Source: Ursus arctos
Lineage: Eukaryota; Chordata; Mammalia; Carnivora; Ursidae
DNA: 64,000 nucleotides
Assembly (NCBI RefSeq): GCF_023065955.2
Contig: NW_026622874.1
Location: forward strand, 83,784,917 to 83,848,916
Direction: 5' to 3'
Part shown: positions 48,932 to 61,124 of the stretch, piece after piece
How the letters are laid out: the number at the start of each line of letters is the position of its first letter
Position numbering within the stretch: the first letter of the stretch is position 1
Made by a program: the position numbers and the translations under genes
The notes under the pieces: generated by a model
The model's database searches: none
What the model was told of the DNA's origin: nothing
The model's input: the letters and a program-made list of their open reading frames with translations, nothing else

Positions 48932-51900
48932 TGAACAATTATATGCCAACAAGCTGGACAACCTAGAAGAAATGGAAAATTTTTTAGAAACATGCAACTT
49001 AATAAGATTGAATCAGGAAGAAATAGAAAATCCGAATAGACCAATTACTAGTAAGGAGATTGAATTAGTAATCAAAAATCTCCCAAAGAAGAAAAGCTCA
49101 GGACTAGATAGCCTCACTGGTGAATTTTACCAAGCATTTAAAAAAGAATTAACACCAATCTTTCTCAGATTTTTCTGAAAAATCAGAGGAGGGAAGACTC
49201 CCAAACTATTTTTACAAGGCTAGCATTATTCTAATATCAAAAACAGAAAAGGACACTACTAGAAAAGAAAACCACAGGCCAATATCCCTGATGGGTGTAG
49301 ATAGAAAAATTCTCAATAAAATACTAGTAGACTGAATTCAGGAGCACATTAAAAGGATCATTCACCATGACCTAGTGGGATTTATCCCTGGGATGCAAGG
49401 ATGACTCAACATATGCAAATCAATCATTGTAATACATCATTAATAGAATAAAAAGAATCATATCATTTCAATAGATGCAGGAAAAAAAAAACAAGGGATA
49501 AGACAAGGGTGTCCATTCTCACTACTCCTATGCAACATAGTACTAAAAGTCCTAGTTAGAACAATCTGGCAGGAAAGAAATAAAAGTACCAGAATTGGAA
49601 AGGAAGAAATAAAACTGGTCTCTGTTTGCATATGACATAATTTTATACATAGAAGATCCTAAAGACTTAACCAAAACTTTTAGATCTAATCAATGAATTC
49701 AGTAAAGTTACAAGATACAGTATTAGTATACAAATATCAGTAGCATTTCTATACATTAACAACAAATTTTCTGAAAATGAAATGAAGAAATGGATCCCAT
49801 TTTACAATAGCATCAAAAACAATACAATACTTAGGACTAAATTTAAGATAAAATATTTCTACTCTGAGAACTACAAGATATTGCTGAAAGAAATTGAAAA
49901 AGATACAAATAAATGGGAAGACATCCCATGTTCACAAATTAGAATTAATTTTGTCAAAATGTCAATACTACCAAAAGCCATCAATAGATTCAATGAAATC
50001 ACTATCAAGATTTCAGCTGCATTTTTGACAGAAGTACAAAGAACACCACCCAAATTTATGTGGAACTACAAAAGATCCTGAACAGCCAAAGAAATGAGAA
50101 AAAAAGAGGTGCCTGAGTGTCTAAGTTGGTTGCGTCAGACTCTTCTTGATTTTGGCTCAGGTCATGATCTCAGGATTGTGAGATTGAACCCCATGTCAGG
50201 CTTCATGCTGGGTGTGGAGCCTGCTTAAGATTCTCCCTCTCCCTCTGCCCCTCCCATCTCCCCACTCACGTGCACTCTATCTCTCTCTGAAGAAAGAAAG
50301 AAAAAGGAAGGAAGGAAGGAAAGAAAAGAAAGAGGGAGAGAGAAGAAAGAGGAAAGGAGGAAGGAAAGAAAGAAGGAAAGAAGGGAGCAAAGAAGGAAGG
50401 AAAGAAAGACAAATCAGGAGGCCTTATACTATTGATTTGAAGCTATACTATGAAGTTGTAGTCATCAAAACAATATGGTACTGGCATAAAAACAGATAAG
50501 TAGACGAACGGAGCAGAATCAAGAGCCCAGAACAAAACCTAAGTATATATGGTCAACTAATGTTTGACAAGCAAACCAAGAATAGTCAATGGAGAAGACG
50601 TCTCTTTAATAAATGGTGCTGAGATAATTGCGTATTCATATGTAAAAGAATGAGTGGTATCCTACACCACTCACAAGAATGAACTCAAAATGGGTTAATG
50701 ACTTAAATGTAAGACCCGAAATCATGAAACTCCTAGAAGAAACCATAGAGCAGAGCTCCTCAACATGGGTCTTGGTCATGATTTTGGGATATGACACCTA
50801 AAGCACTAGCAACAAAATCAAAATAACACACATCAAACTAAAAACCTGCACAGCAAAAGAAATCACCAACAAAGTGAGGAGAAAACCTATGGGATGGGAA
50901 AAAATATTTGCAAACCATATCTCTGATAAGGGGTTAATATCCAAAATAGATAAAGAACTCATACATCTCAACAGCAAACAAAACAAATAACACAATTAAA
51001 AAATGGGCAAAGGACCCATATAGACATTCTAAAAAAAACCCAAAAACACCACAAAAACACAAAAAACATACAAAAGCCAACAGGCACATGAAAAGATGCG
51101 CAGTATCACTCATCATTAGGGAAATGCAAATTAAAACCACAATGAGATTATCCCCTCATGCCTGTTAAGATGGCCATTATCAAAAAGACAAGAGACAACA
51201 AGTGTTGGGAGGATGTGGAGAAGAGGGAACTCTTGTAACAGTGGATGGGATTGTAAATTGGTGTAGCCACGCTGGAAAACAGTGTGGAGGATCTTCAAAA
51301 AAATTCAAAATAGAGCTACCATATGACCCAGCAATTCCACTTCTGGGAATATATCCAAAGAGGAGAAAAAAACACAGATACTAACTCAAAAAGATATCTG
51401 CACTCCCATGTTTATTGCAGCATTATTTACAAGACATGGACACAACCTAAGTGTCCATCGATGGATGAACGGATGAAGAAGTTGTGATATATATACAGAA
51501 TGAACTATTATTCAGGCCATAGAAAACATGGATGGACGTTGAAGGCATTATGCTAAGTGAAATAAGTCAGAGAAAGGCAAATACTGTATGATCTCACTTA
51601 TATGTGGAATCTTGAAAAAAGAAAAAACCAAACTCGTAGAAAAAGAGATCAGACTTGTGGTTCCCAGAGGTGGAAGATGGGGAGGGGGATTGTGGGAGGA
51701 TGGTCAAGAGGTACAAACTTCCAGTTATAAGTAAGTACTAAGGAGGTAATGTACAACTTGATGCCCATAGCAAACACTGCTGTATGATCTAGAAGAAAGT
51801 TAAGAGAATATATACGAAGAGTTCTCATCACAAGGGAGAAAGCTTTTTTCCTTTTTTTCCCTTTCTTTTTAGCGCATCTATATGAGAAAGTCGATGTTAG

Positions 51901-52011
51901 TTGAACTTATTTTAATCATTTTCCACAATATATATAAATCAGACCATCATGGTGTGTGCCTTAAACTTGCACAATGGTGTATGTCGGTTATTGCTCAATA
52001 AAGCTGGGAGG
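48932..52011 (+). mobile_element. 5'-truncated L1 with ORF2 remnant
   Basis: A LINE-1 3' half inserted with a perfect 17-bp duplication, aagaaatcaaggtacag, at 48915-48931 and 52012-52028. The reverse-transcriptase start region (SKEIELVIKNLPKKKSSGLD) is readable at about 49050-49130. The rest of ORF2 continues in broken frames, then a 3' UTR ends at caataaagctgggag. The catalytic FADD motif reads FAYD at about 49625-49636, and there are many stops and shifts. It cannot encode a working enzyme. It carries a CAN-SINE at 50106-50408. Confidence 0.93.
50106..50408 (+). repeat. CAN-SINE with 118-bp purine tail, inside L1
   Basis: The SINE body (50106-50290) runs from aggtgcctgagtgtctaagt to ctctctctga. 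It is followed by an almost pure A/G tract, (GAAA)n/(GGAA)n, at about 50291-50408. L1 ORF2-like sequence continues on both sides. Confidence 0.92.
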
Positions 52012-52879
52012 AAGAAATCAAGGTACAGAATGTTAAATACAATATGATACCATATATGGAAAACAACAACAATACACAGAACACTGCTGTATGTTTCCTA
52101 TGAGTATGTAGAAATACACGTAAAGGCATAGAAAAGCTGGAAGGCTCCAGACTGATCTTACAACATGGTTACCACTGAGGGTAAGAGCACAGTAAAGACA
52201 AATTTAGCTCAATCTGTATGCTGTGTACGTTTTTCACAAGGTAAACATATTTGTGTATTACTTGAATAATTAAAAGTAATCTTTTTTAAAAAATCCTTTA
52301 CAGATTTCTCCTACTATTGATGGTAGAGCCTAACTCTGAAAACTTTCATAAGCCAAAATGGTGCGAAGCAAAGAAGAAATTCTATAGCAATAGCAGTTTT
52401 ACATAGGAAAAAAATGTTAGTGTTCTCAGACCCAAAAAATAACCTCTTGGGCTTTTCTGAGACCTTAGGACACATCTGGCTAGTGGATGCATAAAATAAA
52501 TCGAAATCAAGCACAGATGCTCACACCATTCAAAGCTGTGACTGCTTGATGCTGGGTGAAGTTCCCTGGGAAGGAGCTTGGCGGTTCCACTCTCGCTGCC
52601 TCTGTAATGACTCCCTGCAAACCAAATGCTGAATTCAATTTTTGCTCTTTGCCTTTATTGTAAAAGCAAAAGTCCTCTCCAGATTTCCTTCAGTTAACGG
52701 AAACAGGTACTAATGTAGGTCTTTCGTAAAAGCGAAGTGGTGGAACGCGAACTTTCAAAAAGCAGGGGACACCTGTATTAGAACGCAGTGGTGTTTTCCC
52801 TACATGTCCTACCTCCTTATTATCATTTTGCTAAGCAGTTAGGGCATCAGACAATTCCTTGATCTGCCATGAGTTCGGC

Positions 52880-53030
52880 AATCTCTGGTTCCAAACTCAC
52901 TGCAGTTCACTGTCACCCGGGATGCTTTTAAAATGTAGGCTGCCCAGGCGTTAGCGTGGATCAACTGAATCCAGGTCTCTACAGGGAGGACCCCCATATC
53001 TGTGATTTTCCAGAATTCCCAGTGGTTGCG
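52880..53030 (+). repeat. MER5-like fragment
   Basis: ctggttccaaactcactgca, gtcacccgggatgcttttaa and gctgcccaggcgttagcg resemble diverged MER5 sequence. Confidence 0.5.
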
Positions 53031-53084
53031 ATGCACCAGGCGGACACCTGGTGTTGTGTTTCTGGGGAAGCTGCTCCCTCCTCC

Positions 53085-53285
53085 AGCCCCCTGATGGAAG
53101 GAATAAGCAGGGGTCCAGCTTTTGCCCTGGCTTTGCCATTAACTAACCACCTCACCTTCTGGCAATTTCTTTTGCCTCCCAGGTTCTATTTTCCTTTGTA
53201 AAAGGATTAACTTGTTAGGTTGTCATGAGGATCAAAGAAGACATGAAGTACTTTAAAAGTGTGAAAACACTTTCAATAAGTGTTC
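53085..53285 (+). repeat. MIR SINE
   Basis: ctttgccattaactaaccac and ttaggttgtcatgaggatca. Confidence 0.6.
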
Positions 53286-53464
53286 TCATAGAAAGCTTTC
53301 CCTTCAGTCTCTTACAGTTTAATTCTCCTCAGAGGGGGTTTCTGACATTAGGGTGAACGCAGAGGCGGCAGATGGAGTTCAACAAACGGACATCCGTTTT
53401 ATAGCCAGGTTTTCTTGGACGCATTCATTGAGTAAAACAACCACTGAATGAGAAAACTTCCTAG

Positions 53465-53665
53465 TTACAACTAACATTTTGAGGGCATAATGTGTGAGAA
53501 GCACACATTTCTCTTTCATCCTTGCAAAACCCTATGACATGGATATTTTAAAATTCCTTTTGTAGGGGAGGAAACCGAGACATCAAGAATTTAAGTAACC
53601 TCCCCCAGGGTCACATGACTCAGAAATAGCGGTCATGATTCAAAGTCTGGACAGTCTGACCCACA
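53465..53665 (-). repeat. MIR SINE
   Basis: gcaaaaccctatgacatgga, ggggaggaaaccgagacatc and ccagggtcacatgactcaga. Confidence 0.7.
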
Positions 53666-53834
53666 CGCCTCTGACCTGAAGCTTTGCTATAGATCACCTT
53701 TTAAACCCTTTGATACAGTTAGTTTTACATGCCTACAATTTGAAAGGAGGATGGTCATATGGCTATTCTAGACTTTGCCATGCTCTGGCAATTTGGTAAT
53801 AAGTATGAAAAACCTTAAAACTATACATACCATT

Positions 53835-54612
53835 ACAGAAGACTTGAACAGACCTTTTTCCAAAGAAGACATCCAGATGGCCAACAGACACATGAAAACA
53901 TGCTCAACATCACTCAGCATCAGGGAAATGCAAATCAAAACTATGATGAGATATCACCTCACACCTATCAGAGTGGCTAAAATCAGTGACACGAGAAACA
54001 ACAGGTGTTGGTGAGGATGTGGAGAAAGGGGAACCCTCTTCCCCTGTTGGTAGGAATGCAAACAGGTGCAACCACTGTGGAAAACGGTATGAAGGTTCAC
54101 CAAAAAATTAAAAATAGGACTACCCTATGACGCAGCAATTGCATTAATGGATATTTACCCCCAAAATACGAAAACACTAATTCAAAGGGATGTGTGCACT
54201 TCTATGTTTATTTCAACATTATTTAAAATAGCCAGACTAAGGAAGTAGCCCAAGTGTCCATCAATTGATGAATGGATAAAGAAGCTGAGTGCTCTCGTGT
54301 GCTCTCTCTCTAGAATATTATTCAGCCATAAAAAGAATGAAACCTTGCCCTTGGCAATGACGTGGATGGAGCTCAAGAGTATAATGCTAAGCGAAATCAG
54401 TCAGAGAAAGACAAACACCATGTGAGCTCACTCGTATGTGGAATTTAAGAAACAAAGCAGAAGAGCAAAGGAAAAAAGGGCGACAAACCAAGAAACAGAC
54501 TCTTAATTATAGAGAACAAACAGATGGGGAGGTTGGTGGGGGGATGGGTGAAATAGGTGATGGAGATTACAGAGAACAACACCTATCATGATGAAAAATA
54601 AATAAATAATTT
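53835..54612 (+). mobile_element. 5'-truncated L1, carnivore type
   Basis: It holds the end of ORF2 (cctttttccaaagaagacat onward) and a short 3' UTR with a gatggggaggttggtggggg stretch, ending near aataaataaataattttt. An imperfect duplication, ttaaaactatacataccatt / ttaaaaactacatgtaccat, flanks it. ORF2 is disrupted. Confidence 0.85.
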
Positions 54613-54960
54613 TTAAAAACTACATGTACCATTTGATCCACCGATGCTATTTCTAGGAATTTATCCAAAGGAAATGATTGGACAAGTGTCCATATACCCA
54701 GTTACAAAAATATGTGTCATAGCATCAGAAGAAATATGATCAGCTGGGAATTGGCAAAGTAGATTTTGGTATATCCATCCAATGGAATGCCGGGCAGAGG
54801 TCAAAACGCAACTATCGTGTGGAAATTTTAAGTGAATAAAATACTTCGTTAAAATTCCACATATTAATGTGTTTGACATGCATATGCACACTTTACTGTA
54901 TATTAATAAAAAGACTCTAAGAGGAAATAGACCAAAGAGCTATCATAATTTTTCCCTTGA
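54613..54960 (+). repeat. Old L1 fragment
   Basis: Phrases such as ggaatttatccaaaggaaat and tggtatatccatccaatgga are L1 3'-terminal signatures. The copy is diverged and is probably the host of the L1 insertion before it. Confidence 0.6.
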
Positions 54961-55084
54961 TCGATAATTATGGGTGATTTTAATTGTGTTCTCTTAGCTT
55001 GTCTATTTATTGACTGATTGATTGATTGCTTGTCGATATTTTTAAATACAGTGTAAAATAGTAAGAGTAAGCTATTACAACTTT

Positions 55085-55220
55085 TTAACTTAAATTTTTT
55101 AAATTGTGGTAAAAAGAATAAAAAGATTTACCTTCGTAACCATCTCTAAGTGTACAGTTCAGTAGTGTTAAGGGCATTCCCGTTGTTGTGTAAATGTGAT
55201 TACTTTCGTAATGAGAAACA
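55085..55220 (-). repeat. Old L1 3' fragment
   Basis: aaattgtggtaaaaagaata and ctctaagtgtacagttcagt, with gttgttgtgtaaatgtgatt, are antisense old-L1 phrases. Confidence 0.6.
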
Positions 55221-55534
55221 AAGACAGTTTTCCTTCTTAAAGATGCCACGGTCACTGTATGAAAATGAACAAGAACACACTGTGCTAAGTGCTTCGAAAA
55301 GGCAGTGTGGCACCCACAGATGTTTCCCCTGCCCGCAGGCCCCCCGGTAAAGGATATCATCTTCCTAAGGTGGATAAGTGGGCACTAGGCTCCTTTGTCG
55401 CTCTTTTTGTCAGTGGCCCACATCTGGGACTGTAACAGCTGATTTAATCCTTCTCAGTAGGCAGATGACAAGCAAGGGAAGAACTCTCCCTCCTCCCAGC
55501 CCCAGGATACTCTGCTCTTGCGTAAAAGAAGTGA

Positions 55535-55965
<431 letters not shown>

Positions 55966-56073
55966 GCACCCTTTGAAGGGGAGGATGAGGATGAACTCTT
56001 CCAGTCCATCATGGAACACAATGTGGCTTACCCCAAGTCCATGTCCAAGGAAGCTGTGGCCATCTGCAAAGGG
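55966..56073 (+). CDS. PRKCB: PRKCB exon: C-lobe helices G and H
   Basis: This exon has 36 codons, residues 539-574, phase 0 at both ends. The acceptor is cctctgtcccacag and the donor is gtgagt. It encodes [19 protein letters not shown], then [17 protein letters not shown]. The acidic GEDEDELF segment is shared by conventional PKCs. APFEG and [13 protein letters not shown] are the beta versions; alpha has PPFDG and SYPKSLSKEAVSI. Confidence 0.96.
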
Positions 56074-56774
56074 GTGAGTGAGCCCCTGAAAGCTTGCTGC
56101 CAGGACCACCACATGTGGAGAATGCAGGGTGTGCCCCACACGAGGAGGCCTCACCCCACGTGGGGAGGGGTGGAATGGAGACTGAACTCTACCCCTCCCT
56201 GCACTTGCCAGCCTGTGAGCCTGGTGTAGACCTTCTATCTCCCGAAGCAAAGGGAGCTTTTTTCCTATCTGCACAAAAGTACCCGAGAGGTCTGCCGGCA
56301 ACAGTATCTTGCTGCTGGCTGGGCTCCAGGCGCTAGCCCTCAGAGGGGAATGCGTATTGGATGAATGAAATAGGAAACGCAGAGACCTTGCCAAAGAGCT
56401 GGAACCCATGGGAAGGTGTGCAAGAGGCCTGCAGCACTGATCTGACAGCCTGGCCATGCTCTGCTGCTTATGTGTGTGGCTAATACCAACAGTGTGTAAC
56501 TTTTGTCCTAAGAAAGGATCACGAAAGACTGAGTTTAAAGGATTCTCTGGATAAGCTGACCCAAATGTGTCTTCAGAACCCCTAGTCTCTGTCCATACCC
56601 CACACACGGCTGAAAAGCATGCTCATTTTGTACATGGCAGTGGATGAAGAGAAGGCAGGGCCCATGTTTGCCGGTGAGGATTGCTTTGTTATTATGCATC
56701 TAGCATTAGGCCAGGATGTGCTCACAGTGACCTGGGTGAGTCCCTGGAGATCAGCAGTCCACATCTTTGGTGCC

Positions 56775-56890
56775 ATCAGGATGACCTGAAGTACTTCTTC
56801 AGATTGTACAGAACCTCAGGCTCACCTTAAAGATGGTCTGGACATTGGTATTTTGCAAAAGTCCCCATGTGGCTTGAAAACCACTGCCTT
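56775..56890 (+). repeat. MER5-like fragment
   Basis: cctcaggctcaccttaaaga, then tggtattttgcaaaagtccc and catgtggcttgaaaaccact, the 3' end of a MER5-type element. Confidence 0.55.
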
Positions 56891-57549
56891 TAAAACAAAT
56901 GTGGTAGCATTGCAACCCTGATAGAAGTGTGCCAGCAAGCGATGAGAGCCCCAGAGATTACAGCCCACGGAGGCTGCCTTGATTAAGTATTCACTCTCCC
57001 ACCAGTCGGGGGACCAGTTATCAACGTTAGGGCATGGCCATGCCTTCCCAGTGGGTTCCCCCACCTGTGTGTCTGAAGGAACCAGGGCTGCTTGCCCTAG
57101 ATCTTCGGGGTATTTGCAGGTTTCCCACTGCCGACCCAGCCTTGCTCTTCTTGGCCCCAGTCAGATGCCCCGTGAGCTGGCCTGGGGGCAGAAATGCTGG
57201 AAAACTCAAGCAGTTTGTAATAATAGCTGGGCCAGCCTCTCCATCTAGAGCACTTTGTCAACACCACCTAGATCCTCACTCATGGTGAATCACCTAGCAC
57301 AGCGTAAGGCCAGTGCAGACCTCCATAGATATATTCTCGTAGGGGAAGAAGAGTGAGTGGGGGTCATATACTGACCTTTTGGTCTGTTAATAATTGCCAA
57401 CATTTCAAGAGCAGGGGATTTCCCATAAACATTAACTTTCCAGTTTCTCTTGAAAAATCTGATCTCACCATGCCTGTCTGTCATTCCTATAAAGAAAGCA
57501 TCAGCCAGCTGGGTGGGAAGCCTTTGTCCCTTTAAGATAGGGCATACCC

Positions 57550-57770
57550 TCTCCAATTTGCAGAAATCTCCGTCTGACCCAGTTCCATCTGGGTTCGAAT
57601 TCTAGTCCCAGCATTATTACCCCTACAACTGTGGGTAAGGCCCTCAACCTTGTGTGTGGATTGAGGCTAATGATAGTACTCCATACAGGATTCTTTGATG
57701 ACTGAATGAGTCAATACAAGTGAATCCCTTACAACAGAGCCTGGTGTTCTGATCCAAAACCCCTGGGCCA
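57550..57770 (+). repeat. MIR SINE
   Basis: ccatctgggttcgaattcta gtcccagc keeps the B box; tgaatgagtcaatacaagtg follows. Confidence 0.75.
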
Positions 57771-57924
57771 TGATGATGATTATTATTACTAACGCTCTGC
57801 ACCACTATCTTACCTGCCAGGCCTCTCTTGGCATTTATGCATACACTGCGATAGGAATTTTTTAAGTGGGGGATTTGGGCGATTAAGACCCTTTGCACAT
57901 CTCAGCACTTCCACTTCCGCAGTG

Positions 57925-58080
57925 TGTGGTCCTACTTTGCACCTCTGGGTGTCTGTCTCTTTATTTCTAAAAATGGAATAATAATACTCATTGAACAGAA
58001 GTTTTTGAGAGCATTCAATCAGGTAACAGAAAGCTCCTTGTGTGGTATTGGCGCATAGTAGGTGCTTAATTAATGCATGC
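57925..58080 (+). repeat. MIR SINE 3' part
   Basis: ctaaaaatggaataataata and gcgcatagtaggtgcttaat. Confidence 0.7.
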
Positions 58081-58769
58081 TTGAGACCTCCCCCTTCACC
58101 ACTCTGTCCTGCCTGGACAGCTGGGGGTTCTAAGTGGGTCATGGAGGAGAGAGGATTTTCCAGGTCAGTTGCATTCAGCTTCAGCTCCAATTAGCGGTTT
58201 CCCTGGTAGAGCAGATTTCTATTAATTTAGGACCCATAACCTTCAGGATTAACTGGGGTGACTTTCTTACCACTGGGTTCGAGGACCTTTCTGAATCGAG
58301 TGGGCTGAGTCCAGTGTGGGCTCTTTCTTCGAGGTTGAGGCTCCGAAGAAGATGGGCTGCTCAAGCCAACAGCAAATGCTTCCTCCCGAACAGCGGCCCC
58401 AGGGGATGCGTCTGGGAGGTGATCAGAGGTCGGAACAGTGATTAAATCCAGCTGTCTGCATGGCCGCAGGCACATCGGCTCCAAGTGCAGTAACTGGGCA
58501 GAGACTTGCATTAGCGGTGTTGGATGACTCGGCAGTGGCTTTCCTTCGCTTGGCATCCTTGTCCTTACACGGAAATTGAGCTAGGCTTTTGAAACCCGTT
58601 CCATTCCAGTTGAAAAGTCCTTTATATATACATCCCATTAAAGAACTATTTTCTACCAGAAAAAAAAATCAGTATAACTTTGCGCAGATTGCCGCTCCCA
58701 CTTTGAACAAACTTAAAGCAGACGGAAGCCCCAGCTGGCCACACATTAGCATGAAAACAAGCGGACTGA

Positions 58770-58990
58770 AGAGCACAGAGCAGTAAGAGCTCTGGGTCGG
58801 GCAGATCAGTTCAAAGCACAGCTCTGCTACTTAGCTTTGTGCCTCTGGGCAAATGACTCCTTCTCCGGACCCAGTTTCTTATCTGGAAAATGAGGATAAT
58901 CGTTGTAAAATGAAAATCAAGATGAAAGAGTAATGCCTGGGAAGCCTTGAGCACAGAGCCTGGGTGCATAGGAAGTACTCCGTACACAGA
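58770..58990 (+). repeat. MIR SINE
   Basis: cagctctgctacttagcttt, cccagtttcttatctggaaa and gcataggaagtactccgtac. Confidence 0.75.
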
Positions 58991-59174
58991 AGACATCATT
59001 GATAATATTAGCGGTAGTGCCAACCAAAACCTCGTAGCCCTTTCTTTCCTATTAATCCTACACAAATGTCGGGACCTGGCCCAATGTGCTTGCCCTCCAT
59101 AAACCCTTCCTGACCAAGCCAAGCCACAGATATCCCTGGGGAGCCCACATACAAAGAGCTCTCTCATGAAAAGC

Positions 59175-59360
59175 CCAAGTTCGGGAGTAGGCAAAGGTGA
59201 GATCAAGTCCCAGCTCTACCACTCCCTGTCTCTCTCCGTCCTTGCCGGTTGCTTCACCTCTCTGAACGTCAATTGCCTTGTCACTGGAATGGGAAAAATA
59301 ATATACCCACCTCATCGAGTTACTGTGAGAATCGGGTAAGCTCGTGCGTGCAGATCAAGT
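59175..59360 (+). repeat. MIR SINE
   Basis: gagatcaagtcccagctcta ccactccc and acccacctcatcgagttact. Confidence 0.7.
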
Positions 59361-59431
59361 AGCAGCTCAGAATAGAAGTGCCCAGTGATTTTCCCCCAGC
59401 AGGCAAAGCATATATGGAGAATGTCTGTGTT

Positions 59432-59433
<2 letters not shown>

Positions 59434-59476
<43 letters not shown>
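59434..59476. repeat. (TG)n microsatellite, 43 nt
   Basis: About 21 perfect TG units in the intron before the last common exon. Confidence 0.93.
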
Positions 59477-59478
<2 letters not shown>

Positions 59479-60528
59479 GGGGATAGTTTCTGCTGACACG
59501 TTATCTGCAAGCAGGAAGCAGGCTAAGCTGAATGTCCAACAGCATAGGTGTACTTGCTGGGTTCACCTTGCCGTGATCCTCAGATCCTGGGCACAGTCTA
59601 AGGACTCTGGCACCACGGTAGTCAGGTCAACTCTGGGAAGCTTCTTGGTCTTGTATGTTCCAACTTCTTGTTTTTCCTCTTCAAGGCCTTCTTGTTGGTT
59701 TTGGGTTTGGGTTTTTTGTTTTTTCAATCACCAACCCCTCCGTCTTTGCTCTCGGTGCATTTGCTCAAGTCTTGAGATCAGAGAGATTTTCATGCTGCTT
59801 TGGATTCATTTACAAGAGGAAGCCTGTCTGGTTTCATCTTGGAGCATCTATTCATCTTGTTATTTAGCACTGGCTCAGAGACCCAAAGATGGAGGGTTTT
59901 GATAATTAAGTAATTTAAATGGAACACCAAAGAAACCTCAGCGGAATTTAGTGTAATGTGTGATACAAGCAAAATGAGCTGGGCTAGATTTTGACTATTT
60001 AATGAGCTTTCAGAAAGTAATTACTTGAAACTTGGGTCCATTTGACTAATATTTTTTCTTCTGTTTTGTCATTTTCACAAGTGCTTTACTGAGAAATGCA
60101 AATATTATCAGAATGAATGTGGCCTTTGCCTTGGTCACACTCCAGCTTTCTTGGGGTGGGAGGTGGGGAATTTGAAGATATTGAAACTGTTCTCATTAAA
60201 TGCCCCAGTAATTGCATAAAACTCCTTCTTAAATCAGAATGCATCGGGTGACATTTCTCACTTGAAGTTCAGGGCCACATTGAGGCTCAGGTTCGATTAA
60301 CCGTAAGCAATCTTGCTGTGGGACGGCCAGCAGCAGGTCCTGTTGTTGGGTCCTCCGATTATAAAGACCTCACTGGGAAATTATTGTCTGGAATGGAAAG
60401 CAAGAAATAAACGTGGAAACTCTGACTGCACTTTCTTCCCTAATTCATGGGAGTCATTGTTTCTGCGCGGCTCACGTGCCCCTCCCCACCCGAGTTTCAT
60501 TAAATCCAGCCTTTCTCTTCTCTCAAAG

Positions 60529-60669
60529 CTGATGACCAAACACCCGGGCAAACGTCTGGGTTGCGGACCCGAAGGTGAACGTGACATCAAGGAGCATGCG
60601 TTTTTCCGGTATATTGATTGGGAGAAACTTGAACGCAAAGAGATTCAGCCCCCGTATAAGCCAAAAGCC
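60529..60669 (+). CDS. PRKCB: PRKCB exon: end of kinase core, start of AGC tail
   Basis: This exon has 47 codons, residues 575-621, phase 0 at both ends. The acceptor is cttctctcaaag and the donor is a consensus gtaagt. It runs from [19 protein letters not shown] to [11 protein letters not shown], the last residue common to beta-I and beta-II. PGKRLG contains the conserved helix-I Arg, and PPYKPK begins the AGC C-terminal extension. In known PRKCB transcripts this exon splices to either the beta-II or beta-I V5 exon, which carry the turn and hydrophobic phosphorylation motifs. Neither V5 coding sequence is visible before position 64000. The frame is open on both flanks, from 60313 to 61128. 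Confidence 0.97.
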
Positions 60670-61124
60670 GTAAGTAAACTGTCCTCTCTGACTCTTGGAT
60701 TCGCGTGCATAACACACTCTCTCCTCTCCCATCGTGTGCGCCCGCAATGTTCTGAGGGGGAGACATCGATGTTTTTACTCGAATATGTCTGTAAGTTGAT
60801 GCAACAGTCACTGGGTACAAAAATGGAAATCTCCATTCACACAGCCTGGCCTCTGCAAAGGCGGGAAAGACAGTGGCTACCGAGCTTCTGTGTTATCGAT
60901 TCAGTTATAGTTAACTGTCTTCGCTGGCAACTTCTTTGGAGATGGTACTTCGGTGAGCAGAGTTCAGATCCAGTTTTGGACAGGGATGCGGAGTCTCATT
61001 TTGCCCTTGTTCTTTCCTTGGTTCGACTGTGTCCCTTTCGCTTCCTACTGACATTGAAAAGGTCATGTTGTTTACCTCCATGGTATTTAAATGGAATCCT
61101 GAAGCATACCCTCCGTCTGAGTCG

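Larger units (their letters stand above)
48600..52290 (+). repeat. Older L1 3' end split by the younger L1
   Basis: The flanks 48600-48931 and 52012-52290 read as one old L1 3' UTR: ccatcaataaaagaatgatt, then atgcagctcttataaagatc, then after the insert gaaaagctggaaggctccag and ggttaccactgagggtaaga. Only these two flanks belong to it. Confidence 0.7.
56074..60528 (+). other. PRKCB: PRKCB intron, 4.5 kb
   Basis: This phase-0 intron carries a MER5-like piece at 56775-56890, four MIR fragments between 57550 and 59360, and a 43-bp TG microsatellite at 59434-59476. No repeat is recognised in 56080-56770, 56950-57545, 58080-58765 and 59480-60528. Confidence 0.9.

Noticed and set aside
48870..50081. 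Possible host gene from the open frames with reverse-transcriptase-like words
   Set aside because: These are broken ORF2 remnants of a truncated L1 flanked by a target-site duplication.
59378..59902. 174-codon plus-strand open frame with Cys-Val repeats
   Set aside because: The repeats are a translated TG microsatellite.
60529..60669. Processed pseudogene of a PKC
   Set aside because: Intact introns, consensus splice sites and an unbroken frame across eight exons show a functional, spliced gene.
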